Source: Pseudomonadota bacterium
Lineage (GTDB): Bacteria; Pseudomonadota; Gammaproteobacteria; Acidiferrobacterales; Acidiferrobacteraceae
DNA: 64,000 bases
Assembly (NCBI GenBank): GCA_021819245.1
Contig: JAKARI010000003.1
Coordinates: forward strand, 44,805-108,804
Direction of reading: 5' to 3'
The position numbers and the translations under genes are program-made. This document shows, piece by piece, positions 8,926-18,216 of this stretch. Below the pieces are notes generated by a model. The model was not told where the DNA came from, did no database searches, and was given only the letters and a program-made list of their open reading frames with translations. The first letter of the stretch is position 1, and the number at the start of each line of letters is the position of its first letter.

Positions 8926-9877
8926 GCCGGGCGCGCTCGTGGTTGTGCTCGGGGGCTGCGGTTTCCTGGGGCGGGCGCTGGCCCGTGACCTGCATCGCCG
9001 CGGCTACCAGCTGCGGCTCGTGACGCGTCACCCCGACCGTCATCGCGACCTTCTGGTCCTGCCGCGCCTCACCGTGTGGGGGGGCGATGTCCAAGACGAG
9101 GGGTTTCTGCGCTCTACCATGTCCGGGGCGGCGGCGGCAGTCAATCTGGTCGGCATCCTTCATGAGCGCGCACCCGGGGATTTCGTGCGCGTGCATGAGG
9201 AACTGCCCGAGCGCATGGCCCGCGCCGGTTGCGGGTTGCGGCTCCTTCAGGTGAGCGCCGCCGGCGCCCATGCCGCCTCCGAGAGCCGCTACCTGCGCAG
9301 CAAGGGGCGCGGCGAGCAGCGGCTGCGGGCCGTGGCGCCGGATGCCGTCATCGTGCGCCCGAGCCTCATCTATGGCCCGAACGATCATTTTGTGTCCCGC
9401 TTTCAGAGGCTTTTGCGCTGGGCCCCGCTGGGCCTGCCGGTCCCGCTCGCGCAGGGCCTGATCGCCCCCGTGCACGTCGATGATGTCGCCGCCGGGATCA
9501 CCGCGGCGCTGGCGCGCACCGTCGCCGCGGGCCGTGATTACGGTTTTTGTGGCCCTGCGGTCATGTCCTTGGGCGAGGTCGTGGCGGCCATTGCCCGGTT
9601 ATCCGGCCGCCCTCGGCCGCATGGCCTGTCGGCACAGACGAGCCTCTGGCTCGCCCGTCTCCTCGATCACTGGCCCACGGCCCCGTTTTCCGTCGATCAA
9701 TGGCGCACGTTAAGGGCGGGGTCGGTGTGCCCGGCGGATACACCCGGTCTACCCGATCTGGGTGTGACCCCCCGGGCCTTCGACACGGCCCTTGCCGACC
9801 TCATTTCCGGGCCGCCGCTGACACGCGGTCGCGACTGTGAGACGGAAGGGCGATCCGGCCATGTTGCCGCCCCCTAG
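8915..9877 (+). CDS. NAD(P)-binding Rossmann protein, complex I NDUFA9-like
   Basis: A 320-residue atypical SDR. The nucleotide-binding loop VVLGGCGFLGRALARDL is at residues 9-25, followed by VNLVGILHE and SAAGAHAASESRYLRSKGRGE, which are characteristic of the bacterial NDUFA9-like group often annotated as complex I NDUFA9 subunit family. The tail with W-rich segments is also typical. Such proteins are thought to bind NAD(P)H, and a role in respiratory-chain or quinone-related chemistry is suspected but not shown. The start codon lies inside the end of slt (11-bp overlap), implying coupling. Confidence 0.85.
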   Translation: MGVRPGALVVVLGGCGFLGRALARDLHRRGYQLRLVTRHPDRHRDLLVLPRLTVWGGDVQDEGFLRSTMSGAAAAVNLVGILHERAPGDFVRVHEELPERMARAGCGLRLLQVSAAGAHAASESRYLRSKGRGEQRLRAVAPDAVIVRPSLIYGPNDHFVSRFQRLLRWAPLGLPVPLAQGLIAPVHVDDVAAGITAALARTVAAGRDYGFCGPAVMSLGEVVAAIARLSGRPRPHGLSAQTSLWLARLLDHWPTAPFSVDQWRTLRAGSVCPADTPGLPDLGVTPRAFDTALADLISGPPLTRGRDCETEGRSGHVAAP

Positions 9878-9940
9878 GGTCTGCTAAGGTTTCTTAAGGC
9901 ACACGGACAGTATGGTCTTAAGAGGGGGCGGTCGCTGCTC

Positions 9941-10414
9941 ATGAATCTTTATATCGGGAACCTGTCTCGGACCGTCACCGAGGCCGATCTCGCGGTCCTC
10001 TTTGAGGGGTGCGGGGAGATCGTGTTTATGGGCCTTGCCGGGGACCGCGAGGCCCGCGGATATGCCTTTGTCACGGTGGCCGACGACGGCCAGGCCAGGC
10101 ATTTGTTTCGCACCATGAATGGGAAATACCTCAAGGGCTTACGCTTGATTATCCGGCCGGTTGTCGACGCCGCGCGGCAGGCCCGGGCGCTGCGTGCCCA
10201 TAAGACCTCCGGCAGGCCCCTGCCGAAGGCGGCCCTGGCGTTCACGGGCTCAGGGGTGGCGCCGCGGCTGACTAGGCCCGCGCGGCTCCTGAGCTCCCGG
10301 TCCCGGAACGGTGCGGGGAGCCTGCCATACCAGCGTACCACGGCAAAAAACGCCGGCAGATCCCCATCCTCCAGGGCCAGCAGCCGCCGGAACGCCGGCA
10401 CCAGATTCTCATAG
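9941..10414 (+). CDS. RNA recognition motif (RRM) protein
   Basis: The first about 85 residues are a single RRM: RNP2 is LYIGNL at residues 3-8 and RNP1 is RGYAFVTV at about 39-46. Bacterial one-RRM proteins are usually 80-110 residues, cold-inducible RNA-binding proteins with a short basic or glycine-rich tail. Here the frame continues to 157 residues, and the last about 45 codons run antisense through the 3' coding end of the convergent aminopeptidase gene. The tail is therefore probably a by-product of a lost stop codon. RNA binding by the domain itself looks intact. Confidence 0.82.
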   Translation: MNLYIGNLSRTVTEADLAVLFEGCGEIVFMGLAGDREARGYAFVTVADDGQARHLFRTMNGKYLKGLRLIIRPVVDAARQARALRAHKTSGRPLPKAALAFTGSGVAPRLTRPARLLSSRSRNGAGSLPYQRTTAKNAGRSPSSRASSRRNAGTRFS

Positions 10415-11346
10415 CTCATGTAGGCCCCCAGCCGCGCGTTGTTGAAGCGCGCCCGAAAGAACGCCCCGTAACCGTGGCTGCCATGCCAGCGGTGCACGAG
10501 CGCCCGAAAGCCGGCATCGAGCGCGCGGTAGGCGGCCCGCCGGCCCGCACGTTTCTGCCTCGGGTCGAGGGCCCGGTTCGCATACACCCCTGCCAGCCGC
10601 CGGCGGCAGGCGGTCATGAGCGCGATCACCGCCTTATGGCGGGCGCGGCGGCGCAGGTAGCGTGCGCGTTCGGCCGGGGTCCCTTCGACCTCGAGGTAGC
10701 GGTGGACACCGACGGCGGCCACGGTATCGGCAAACGACTCATCGAAGGTCGTGGCATTCGGCACATAGATGAGGTCGTGCGCAAGCTCGTGGAAGATGAT
10801 GTGCGCGATGGTGGTCCGTGAGTAACCGATAAAGGTATTCAAGACCGGATCGTCGAGATAGCCGAGCGTCGCGAACGCCGGCACGCCGCCTACGAAGACG
10901 TCGTAGCCCTTGTGCGCCAGTGTGCGCGCGTAGTGCTCCGCCGCGGTCTTTGAGAAATAGCCGCGATAGGCCACACAGCCGGCAAACGGGAAGCACCAGC
11001 GTTTGAGCGTGAGGCTTAAGCGGGGTGCGGCAAAGACGTTCCACACCACATAGGGGCGATGGAGATCGGCGTAGTCGCGGTAGTTGCCATGCAGGGCAAG
11101 CCCCAGGTGCGTGCGCGCAAAACGCCGGACCTTCAGGACATAGCGCAGGCGGTGCGCGACGGCCGGCGGGGTGGCCGGATCGGCGAGTACGCGCGCGATC
11201 GGGCGCTCGGCACGCATGATCCCGATCTCGCCGCCCACGGCCTGCGTGTAATAGGGGAGGGCGCACCCGGACAGCGCCGCCGCGGCAAGCGCGACAAGCG
11301 TGAAGCCGATACAATGGCGCCTCTGGCCGAAATGCTCGCGGGGCAT
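9949..11346 (-). CDS. Lipoprotein zinc aminopeptidase (PF10023-type) with run-on C-terminus
   Basis: A 465-residue open frame. MPREHFGQRRHCIGF leads into a hydrophobic stretch ending LSGC, a lipoprotein signal with lipobox. The metallopeptidase motif is HELAH in IIFHELAHDLIYVPN, with the second glutamate region FDESFADTVAAVG downstream. The conserved family ending (GDLPAFFAVVRWYGRLP...) is reached near 10,280, but there is no stop, and about 110 extra codons continue to 9949. They run antisense through nearly the whole RRM gene and are probably non-native. The start at 11346 abuts the cca start (CATATG). Peptidase assignment is good; substrate unknown. Confidence 0.8.
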   Translation of the reverse strand: MPREHFGQRRHCIGFTLVALAAAALSGCALPYYTQAVGGEIGIMRAERPIARVLADPATPPAVAHRLRYVLKVRRFARTHLGLALHGNYRDYADLHRPYVVWNVFAAPRLSLTLKRWCFPFAGCVAYRGYFSKTAAEHYARTLAHKGYDVFVGGVPAFATLGYLDDPVLNTFIGYSRTTIAHIIFHELAHDLIYVPNATTFDESFADTVAAVGVHRYLEVEGTPAERARYLRRRARHKAVIALMTACRRRLAGVYANRALDPRQKRAGRRAAYRALDAGFRALVHRWHGSHGYGAFFRARFNNARLGAYMSYENLVPAFRRLLALEDGDLPAFFAVVRWYGRLPAPFRDRELRSRAGLVSRGATPEPVNARAAFGRGLPEVLWARSARACRAASTTGRIIKRKPLRYFPFMVRNKCLAWPSSATVTKAYPRASRSPARPINTISPHPSKRTARSASVTVRDRFPI

Positions 11347-12558
11347 ATGAAAACCTATCTGGTAGGCGGCGCGGTCCGCGATGATCTCCTGGGAAGGCCG
11401 GTCATCGACCGCGATTATGTCGTGGTCGGCAGCACCCCGCAAGAGATGGAGGCGCTGGGCTTTAAGCGCGTGGGGGCGGACTTTCCCGTGTTCCTCCACC
11501 CCGAGACCCGGTGCGAGTACGCCCTGGCGCGCACCGAGCGCAAGACCGCCCCCGGCTATCACGGCTTCGTCGTCCATGCCGACCCCGACGTGACCCTGGA
11601 AGAGGACCTCAAACGGCGCGATCTCACGATCAATGCCATGGCGCGCGCCCCAGACGGGGCCCTGATCGACCCTTATGGGGGGGCGGCCGACCTGCGCGAG
11701 GGGGTCTTGCGCCACGTGAGTCCGGCGTTTGCCGAGGACCCGGTCCGCATCCTGCGGGTGGCGCGTTTTGCCGCCCGATTGGGTTTCACGGTGGCCCCCG
11801 AGACCCTGGCGCTCATGCGCTCCATGGTCGCCTCCGGCGAGACGCTGAGCCTGGTGGCCGAGCGTGTCTTCGCTGAGCTCGATCGGGCACTGGGTGAGCC
11901 GCACCCGTGGCTTTTTGTCGAGGTATTGCGGGCATGCGGCGCGCTTGCGGTGCAGTTCCCGGAGATCGACCGCCTGTTTGGCATCCCGCAGACCCTGAGC
12001 TATCACCCGGAGGGGGATACCGGGACGCACATCCTGCTCGCCCTGCGTCAGGCCGCGCGCCTTCAGCTTTCGCCGCGCGCGCGGTTTGCGGTGCTCCTTC
12101 ATGATCTCGGCAAGGGGCTTACCCCCCGCGACCAGTGGCCGGCCCACAAAGGCCATGAGACCCGCGGTGTCGCCCTCGTCGAGGATGTGTGCGCGCGCCT
12201 GAAGGCCCCGGCGGAGTATCGGGCGCTGGCGCTGTGCGTTACCCGCTATCACCTTCAGGTCCATACCGTCATGCGCCTGCGGCCGGCGACGGTCCTGCGG
12301 CTGATCGAGGCGGCCGACGGGTTTCGCAGGCCGGAGCGCTTTGCGGAGTTTCTCGGGGCGTGCGAGGCCGACGCCCGCGGCCGCTCGGGTCTTGAGGACC
12401 GGCCCTACCCGCAGGCCGCGTGGCTCGCCGCGGCGCGCGATGCCGCGGCCACGGTATCGGGTCGCGACTGGGCCGATCAGGGGCTGGTCGGGGGCGAGAT
12501 CGGCGCGCGCGTGCGCGCGGCGCGTCAGGTCCTCATCGGTCGCATGAGGACCATGTAG
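11347..12558 (+). CDS. cca: Multifunctional CCA tRNA nucleotidyltransferase with HD domain
   Basis: A 403-residue class II CCA-adding enzyme. MKTYLVGGAVRDDLLG and RDYVVVGST form the nucleotidyltransferase head. RRDLTINAMA and EDPVRILRVARFAARLGF are the neck/body motifs for CTP/ATP selection. The C-terminal HD phosphohydrolase domain shows LLHDLGKG, as in the gammaproteobacterial multifunctional enzyme that has phosphatase/phosphodiesterase activity. ATG 11347 is chosen because family members start exactly with MKxYLVGGAVRD. Its start codon touches that of the divergent aminopeptidase gene, so its promoter must lie inside the other coding region. Confidence 0.93.
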   Translation: MKTYLVGGAVRDDLLGRPVIDRDYVVVGSTPQEMEALGFKRVGADFPVFLHPETRCEYALARTERKTAPGYHGFVVHADPDVTLEEDLKRRDLTINAMARAPDGALIDPYGGAADLREGVLRHVSPAFAEDPVRILRVARFAARLGFTVAPETLALMRSMVASGETLSLVAERVFAELDRALGEPHPWLFVEVLRACGALAVQFPEIDRLFGIPQTLSYHPEGDTGTHILLALRQAARLQLSPRARFAVLLHDLGKGLTPRDQWPAHKGHETRGVALVEDVCARLKAPAEYRALALCVTRYHLQVHTVMRLRPATVLRLIEAADGFRRPERFAEFLGACEADARGRSGLEDRPYPQAAWLAAARDAAATVSGRDWADQGLVGGEIGARVRAARQVLIGRMRTM

Positions 12559-12641
12559 CGCCCTGGGGATATCCGACCTCGCCGCTTAGGTGTTCGCCCC
12601 CGGGGGATGTATCATGGCCCCCTTATAGATGAGGGACGCAC

Positions 12642-13490
12642 ATGCGCGGTTTGATCGATCGATTGCGGGGCGTGGAGCGCGATATCGTGCAGGCCCCGGA
12701 TGCGGCACAGGGCCCCTACTACGAGCCCCAGGGCAGTGAGATGGCGATATTCGAGGCGGCCTGGCGGCGGCGCCTGCCGGTCATGCTGAAAGGCCCGACC
12801 GGGTGCGGCAAGACGCGCTTTCTGGAGCATATGGCCCACCGGCTTGGCCGGCCGCTGGTCTCGGTGTCCTGCCACGAGGACCTGACGAGCGCCGATCTCG
12901 TCGGCCGCTTTCTGCTCGACGGCGAATCGACCGTATGGCAAGACGGGCCGCTGACGCGCGCCGTCAAGGCCGGGGCCATCTGTTACCTCGATGAGATCGT
13001 CGAGGCGCGTACCGACTCCACGGTGATCATTCATCCCCTGACCGACCACAGGCGGCGCCTGCCGCTCGAAAAGCGCGGGCTGGAGATCGAGGCGCACGAG
13101 GACTTCCTGCTCGTCATCTCCTACAATCCGGGGTATCAGACGGTGTTGAAGGACCTCAAGCCCTCGACCAAGCAACGCTTCGTCGCGATCGATTTCCATT
13201 ATCCGAGCGCCGAGATCGAGGCGCGCATCCTGCAAAACGAGGTGGAAGGGCTCGATGCCGATCTCGCGGCGCGGCTCGTCGCGGTCGCGCACAAGGCCCG
13301 GGCGCTCAAGGATCACGGCCTAGACGAGGCCAGCTCCACGCGGTCTCTGGTCTACGCCGCGTCCCTGATCGTCGCGGGCCTCGATCTCATGGAGGCCGGC
13401 GAGGCCGCGCTCATAAGCCCCCTGACGGATGATGTCGATCTCGCCATGGCGCTGCGCGAGATCGTCAAGGCGCACCTTATCGCGGCATGA
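12642..13490 (+). CDS. cbbQ: CbbQ/NirQ/NorQ-family MoxR AAA+ ATPase
   Basis: A 282-residue AAA+ protein. Walker A is GPTGCGKT at residues 51-58, Walker B is ICYLDEI, and a CbbQ_C region follows ([13 protein letters not shown]). CbbQ hexamers work with CbbO to remove inhibitory sugar phosphates from RuBisCO; the paralogous NorQ acts in assembly of nitric oxide reductase. No RuBisCO or nor gene is within the window, so CbbQ is favoured only because of the autotrophy genes elsewhere (dabAB). GAGGGA before the ATG is the ribosome site. It overlaps cbbO by 4 nt. Confidence 0.85.
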   Translation: MRGLIDRLRGVERDIVQAPDAAQGPYYEPQGSEMAIFEAAWRRRLPVMLKGPTGCGKTRFLEHMAHRLGRPLVSVSCHEDLTSADLVGRFLLDGESTVWQDGPLTRAVKAGAICYLDEIVEARTDSTVIIHPLTDHRRRLPLEKRGLEIEAHEDFLLVISYNPGYQTVLKDLKPSTKQRFVAIDFHYPSAEIEARILQNEVEGLDADLAARLVAVAHKARALKDHGLDEASSTRSLVYAASLIVAGLDLMEAGEAALISPLTDDVDLAMALREIVKAHLIAA

Positions 13491-15985
13491 CCGAGACACC
13501 CGAGGTCCGCCTCGCGCTGGTCCTAGACGAGCTCAAGGAATTGAGTTTCGTCGCCCATCGCGACCTGACGGCGGCATTGCCCGCGATAGAGCCCTATGGG
13601 GCACAGGCGGTGGCGCGTTGGGCGCAGACCGGGCGCGACCTCTTCTTGCATGACCGCGATGGCGGCAAGGCCTTTCTGCGCGCAAGCCCGAGACTTGCGC
13701 AAGAGGTCGGCGCCATCGAGGTCTGGGTCGAGCAGGCGCGGGGCTTTCTCACGTTTCGAGGGTCCTGGAAGGCCCTGACGGCCTATCTCGCGGGCCTGCC
13801 GGAGGCGGTCCGGGTGTTGGGCGCGGAAGATGCGCGCCGCTGGGCCGACGTGGGTATCGCGTGGGCGCGCCGTTACCCTGAGGGGGGTGCGGTGTTCTTC
13901 GAGACGAAGGTGGCCGATCTCGCCGATGGCCGTGGTTTTGCCGGTGTGCAGGAGGTCTTGGATCCTCTCGCCGCGCTCGCCGATGAACGCGCCCTGCCGC
14001 CGACCCTGGCGCTTGCGGGGGCGATCAAGGTCCGCGCGCTCCTGGGCGCCCCCGCCCTGGGCGCGTGGCTTACGCGCGGGGCCGATATCCTCAAGGCCGG
14101 CCGCCTGCGGGGTGAGACATACTTCCGCCTGGAGGGACCGGATAGCGACGAGGCGCTCATGGCCGCTCTGCCCGGATTCCGGACCGCCGAGCATGAGCGC
14201 TTTCTCATGCTCGTCACGCACGCGGCGCTGAGTCTATCCCCGATGCTGGCGCCCGCGGGCCTCGCGCCCGGCACGAATCCATTTATCGAGACCGACGGCC
14301 GCACGCTGTTTGTGCCGCCGGCCTTTCCGACGCGCGAACAGGCCCTGGCGGCGCTCTTGCACCATGCCGGCCACCTGCGCTTCGGGACCTATGATGAAGG
14401 GGCCATCACGCGGCTCTTTGCCGCGGCGGGAATGGCGCATCCGCCGCTCGACGCCGATCAGCGCGTCACTTGGCGGCCCTTGTTCGCCCTCTTTGGCGCA
14501 GACCTCCTGCGTTTTCAGGTCCTGTTCGATCTCTGCGAGGACTTCCGAATCGACGCGCGCATTCAGGCCCTGATGCCCAACCACGCCGCGCGGCTCCTTG
14601 CCCTTGCCACGACCCGCCCCGAGGGGCCGGCGGCCCCCTACTTCGACCTTGCGTGCGCGGGCCTTCACATGCTCGCCGGGCGCGCCCCCGCCACCGCACT
14701 GTGGGCCGCCCTGGCCGCGCCCGACGCCGATCTCGTGACGTCCTGGACCAAGGCCCGCGCGCTGTACGACCCCCTCACGCTGCCGGCTTTAACGCTCGCC
14801 GATCGCGATGCCGCCTATCTCCCTGGGCGGTCACCCAATCACGCGCGCCCCGTGTATCCGCGCGCGCCGTCTCGTAGTCAGGCACCGGAGTCCGATGTCG
14901 GCGCCGATGGCGGGGGCCGTGCCGAGGCGAAGGCTACGCAACCGGCGCCGGTGAGCGCGGGCCACGACCCGGACATGGAGCTTGCGCCCGAGGACACGAG
15001 CGGATCCGGTGGCCGGGTGGGCGTCGGCCGGCCGCAGCCTGCGGTCACGACCGCGCGCCGGCGCAGGCTGCGGCCACCGGGAGAGGGGCTCCCCTACCCG
15101 GAATGGGACTATCGCGAAAAGACCTACCGGCGCGACTGGGCGCGCGTGCTGGAGCGCGACCTCACCGAGCGCGATCTGGCCTGTGCGCGGACGCTGCTTG
15201 CCAATCATGCCCCGGTCCTCGGAAGGCTCAAGCGCGCCATTCAGGCCGAAAAGCCCCGCAGGCTTGCGCCGCAACGGCGCCGCACCGAGGGCGAGGAGCT
15301 CGATCTCGATGCGACCGTGGACTATGTCGTCGACCGCCGCACCGGCGCGCGCCCGGCGCCGCGCATCTATCGGGAGCGCCGGGCCCTGCGGCGCGATACC
15401 GGGGTGTTGCTGCTTGCGGATCTCTCGACCTCGATCATGCAGCAGGCCGCCGATGGCGAGGGCCGCGTGGTCGACCGGATGAAGGCCGCGCTGCTCTTGT
15501 TCGCGCACGCCCTCGAGGAGGTCGGAGACAGCTATGCCATCGCCGGGTTTGCCTCCAAGTATCGCGATGCCGTGAGCTTTTATCCGATCAAGGACTTCAA
15601 TCGGCCGCTCACGACGGAGACCGAGGCCATCCTCGGGGGGCTGTCCGGGCGTCTGGCCACCCGCATGGGGGCCGCCATTCGCCACGCGTGCGTGCGGTTT
15701 GGCGAGTCCCCGGCCGCGCGCCGCCTGCTGCTCATCCTCTCCGATGGCCGCCCCGCCGATTACGATGATGGCGGTGACGAGCGCTACCTCCATGAGGACA
15801 CGCGCATGGCCGTAAAGGAGGCCGCGGATCAGGGCATCCATGTCTTTTGCATCACGCTCGATGCCGCAGGCGCCGCCTATCTGGAACGGATCTTCGGGCG
15901 CGGCCATTATCTGGTGATCGACAGGCTCGATGATCTGCCGCGGCGCCTGCCGCAGGCCTATCTCAGGCTGCGCAAGGGCGCGTAA
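13487..15985 (+). CDS. cbbO: CbbO/NorD-type von Willebrand factor A protein
   Basis: An 832-residue partner of CbbQ. The N-terminal two thirds are alpha-helical. A low-complexity linker (about residues 460-530, rich in P, R and G) leads to a C-terminal VWA domain with the MIDAS motif DLSTS in [12 protein letters not shown] and a later [12 protein letters not shown]. CbbO uses the VWA domain to dock on RuBisCO while CbbQ supplies ATP hydrolysis; NorD plays the equivalent role for NO reductase. The ATGA overlap with cbbQ argues for fixed stoichiometry. Which of the two targets applies cannot be decided from the window. Confidence 0.82.
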   Translation: MTETPEVRLALVLDELKELSFVAHRDLTAALPAIEPYGAQAVARWAQTGRDLFLHDRDGGKAFLRASPRLAQEVGAIEVWVEQARGFLTFRGSWKALTAYLAGLPEAVRVLGAEDARRWADVGIAWARRYPEGGAVFFETKVADLADGRGFAGVQEVLDPLAALADERALPPTLALAGAIKVRALLGAPALGAWLTRGADILKAGRLRGETYFRLEGPDSDEALMAALPGFRTAEHERFLMLVTHAALSLSPMLAPAGLAPGTNPFIETDGRTLFVPPAFPTREQALAALLHHAGHLRFGTYDEGAITRLFAAAGMAHPPLDADQRVTWRPLFALFGADLLRFQVLFDLCEDFRIDARIQALMPNHAARLLALATTRPEGPAAPYFDLACAGLHMLAGRAPATALWAALAAPDADLVTSWTKARALYDPLTLPALTLADRDAAYLPGRSPNHARPVYPRAPSRSQAPESDVGADGGGRAEAKATQPAPVSAGHDPDMELAPEDTSGSGGRVGVGRPQPAVTTARRRRLRPPGEGLPYPEWDYREKTYRRDWARVLERDLTERDLACARTLLANHAPVLGRLKRAIQAEKPRRLAPQRRRTEGEELDLDATVDYVVDRRTGARPAPRIYRERRALRRDTGVLLLADLSTSIMQQAADGEGRVVDRMKAALLLFAHALEEVGDSYAIAGFASKYRDAVSFYPIKDFNRPLTTETEAILGGLSGRLATRMGAAIRHACVRFGESPAARRLLLILSDGRPADYDDGGDERYLHEDTRMAVKEAADQGIHVFCITLDAAGAAYLERIFGRGHYLVIDRLDDLPRRLPQAYLRLRKGA

Positions 15986-16287
15986 GGGCTGTCCGCGGCC
16001 TCGCAGGTCTTCATGCCTCGCCCGAAAGGCCACCCATCACGGACATTCCCAATGCCTTCGGCAATACGATGATGGTCAGAATTTTATCGCATGCGGGGAT
16101 GCTTAGGCGACGGCGCATCACGAAATGGCGATCCGGGAGATTGCCGCAGCGACCCCGCTCGCTCCATGTAAAGAACGATACTCGCCGGCACCCAACAGGG
16201 GGGATGGCGGTAGTGTCTTTAAACTACTGCCAATTCGTAAAGATTGCGGTATCCCTCAGTACCCTAAATCAGTAAAGGGGCTACGCC
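15986..16287. other. Intergenic region before the AbrB/PIN module
   Basis: No gene is recognisable. It contains an imperfect inverted repeat at about 16207-16232 (GGCGGTAGT, 8-nt loop, ACTACTGCC), a plausible operator or hairpin for the toxin-antitoxin unit, and an AAAGGGG ribosome site just before 16288. Confidence 0.4.
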
Positions 16288-16545
16288 ATGCCACTTTTGA
16301 GTCCGAAACGCCAGATTACGATACCGAAAGACGTATGCGATCGGCTTCATGTCGAGCCCGGCGATGAGCTCGATATCTTCGAGCATGAAGGACACGTGAC
16401 GCTGGTCAAAAAGCGCAAGGGTGCTAGCCGTGGGGCGCTCAAGCATCTCACGGCGGATCACCGATATTCCGATGAGGAATCCTTGATAGACGCCATTCTA
16501 TCGGGCGGGCCCCCTGGTTCCAAGAATGAGCGGGAACATAGGTGA
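16288..16545 (+). CDS. AbrB/MazE-type antitoxin
   Basis: An 85-residue protein with a SpoVT/AbrB swapped-hairpin DNA-binding domain at its N-terminus (SPKRQITIPKDVCDRLHVEPGDELD, residues about 5-30) and an acidic C-terminal tail of the kind that wraps a PIN toxin. It overlaps the start of the PIN gene by 4 nt (GTGA), the normal order for vapBC-like modules. It probably represses its own operon. The cognate toxin is disrupted, so any remaining role is regulatory or protective. Confidence 0.85.
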   Translation: MPLLSPKRQITIPKDVCDRLHVEPGDELDIFEHEGHVTLVKKRKGASRGALKHLTADHRYSDEESLIDAILSGGPPGSKNEREHR

Positions 16546-17066
16546 TCGCGATCGACACAAACGTATTGTTGCGGCGGATTCTGGACGATGACAAGGGGCA
16601 GGGTGCGGGCGCGAGTCGGCTCTTTGAGGGCGCCGAGACTATTTTGATCACAGACGCCGTGCTCGCCGAGACGGTGTGGACCCTAAAGGGCAGGCGCTAC
16701 AAGGCCACGAGGGGGGGATATTCGCATTCTTGTCATGAGCCTTCTCATGGAGCCCAACGTCGTGTTCGAAGATAAAGGGGTGATCTGGTGTCGGCCCTTT
16801 ATGATTTCGTCGCCGCCAGATCCGTGAAAACCGCAAATGGTCCGAAGAGGGCTGATTTCGCGGATGCGCTGATCGTGAATAAGGCACAAGCGATCGCCCA
16901 TGGCAGGCGCGTGCCGTACCGGGGCACTTATACGTTCGATCGCGCGGCGCTGGAGATCAGCGGGACAAAGACCCCCTCATGTGAGGCCTTTGGGGCACGA
17001 CCGGGTCCTAGATGGCCAGTGCGCGGCTGCGGTCGAGGAGGCGAAAGCCCTGGAGCGGGGCCTTGA
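16542..17066 (+). pseudogene. Broken PIN-domain (VapC-like) toxin
   Basis: Starts with GTG and the PIN motif IAIDTNVLLRRI, followed by TDAVLAETVWTLKGRRYKA in frame 0. At 16711-16717 a run of seven G shifts the frame; six G would give a continuous product. The next 75 nt encode MSLLMEPNVVFEDKGVIW in the +1 frame. At about 16787-16790 two extra bases return to the original frame, giving SALYDFVAARSV and the C-terminal PIN aspartate motif ADFADALIV. The lesions together add three bases but leave the middle out of frame with a stop at 16773. The reading frame then runs into the 3' end of the convergent MidA-like gene. No functional RNase is expected. Confidence 0.82.
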
Positions 17067-18162
17067 GGTTGCGGCCGAAGGCAATGACCTTGAAGAGCTC
17101 CCCCATCTCATGGGGGAGCGTAAGCCGCTTGATCGCCTGGCGCGCGAGCAGGGCCTCGCGTTCATCGGCGGGCATGTCGTCGCCGATGCCGAGGGCAAGG
17201 AGGAAGGCGCCCTGGCTCGTATAGCCGGCCAGATCGAGCCCAAGGGCCATGCCCGACCGCGCGACGGCCGTAAAGTCGACGTGTACGGTGATGTCCTGAA
17301 GGCCCGGCAGGACCAGGGGGTCCGGATGGGCATGCTGGCGGAAGTGGCACATGAGTGTCCCGTGCCGGCGCTGCGGGTGGTAGAACTCGGCGCGCGGAAA
17401 GCCATAATCGATAAGCAGGATCACGCCGTGCGCGAGATGGCCTGCGGCCTGCGCGAGGACGTGGTCAATACCCGGCAGGATCTCGGATTCATAATCGTCG
17501 GGAAGCGCCAGGTCGGCGAGTGCGGCGGTCATGTGAGGATCCGCTGGGCCTTCTCGGGTCCTTAAGGCCCCGGTATCGTCGCGCATCACGAAAAGCGGAT
17601 GGGCGCGTCCGTCGCGCATGCGAAACCGCTGTGCCGGGAGCGCATCGAGGAGTTCGTTGGCGACGATGATCGTGGCCTTGTCATCGGGCCAGTCGGCGAC
17701 CACCGATACCCGCTCGGCCCAGTGCGGGATCTCGGCGGCCACGCGCGATTGCGCCTCCTCGCGCCTCTTTGCGCTGCGTTCTATCATCCAGTAGCGGTCC
17801 GGAAGCGCGCCTGCGCGCCCCAGGGCCTTGAGCGTATCCACCGCGAGCTGGCCGTTTCCGGCGCCCGCTTCCATGATCGAGCCCCCGTGATCGGCAAGCA
17901 CTGGCGCCCACTGGCGGGCGAGGGCGTTCGCCAAGTGCGTAGACAGAAGCGGCGCGGTAATGTAGTCCCCATGCGCCCCAAAGACCTCGCGTCCGGCATA
18001 ATAGCCGCACTCGCGATCGTAGAGCGCCCACCCCATATAGTCGGCGAACGGGAGCGGGCCGTGCGCAAGGAGGGCATCGAGGGCCTGCTCGTGGCGCGCG
18101 AGGGTTGCGTGCTCCCGGGGCGTAAGTGTCGCCCAAGGGGGGAGCGGTGGGTCGGGCATCAT
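17008..18162 (-). CDS. MidA/NDUFAF7-type SAM-dependent methyltransferase (DUF185)
   Basis: A 384-residue protein. The N-terminal YMGWALYDRECGYYAGREVFGAHGDY block is diagnostic of the DUF185 family, and SIMEAGAGNGQLA is the SAM-binding loop. In eukaryotes the homologue NDUFAF7 dimethylates an arginine of a complex I subunit; the bacterial substrate is not established. Two ATG codons at 18162 and 18159 are both possible. It is divergent from the pteridine reductase gene and convergent with the PIN pseudogene, whose run-on frame overlaps its 3' end. Confidence 0.87.
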   Translation of the reverse strand: MMPDPPLPPWATLTPREHATLARHEQALDALLAHGPLPFADYMGWALYDRECGYYAGREVFGAHGDYITAPLLSTHLANALARQWAPVLADHGGSIMEAGAGNGQLAVDTLKALGRAGALPDRYWMIERSAKRREEAQSRVAAEIPHWAERVSVVADWPDDKATIIVANELLDALPAQRFRMRDGRAHPLFVMRDDTGALRTREGPADPHMTAALADLALPDDYESEILPGIDHVLAQAAGHLAHGVILLIDYGFPRAEFYHPQRRHGTLMCHFRQHAHPDPLVLPGLQDITVHVDFTAVARSGMALGLDLAGYTSQGAFLLALGIGDDMPADEREALLARQAIKRLTLPHEMGELFKVIAFGRNLKAPLQGFRLLDRSRALAI

Positions 18163-18216
18163 GGCCGGGGTCTTTAAGGGATGATGGGACGATATTCTGG
18201 CACAAGAGGAGGGGGG

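Noticed and set aside
12642..15985. Calling the AAA+/VWA pair NorQ/NorD of denitrification
   Set aside because: No nor genes occur nearby and the window has carbon-concentration genes, so CbbQ/CbbO is preferred; the sequence alone does not settle it.
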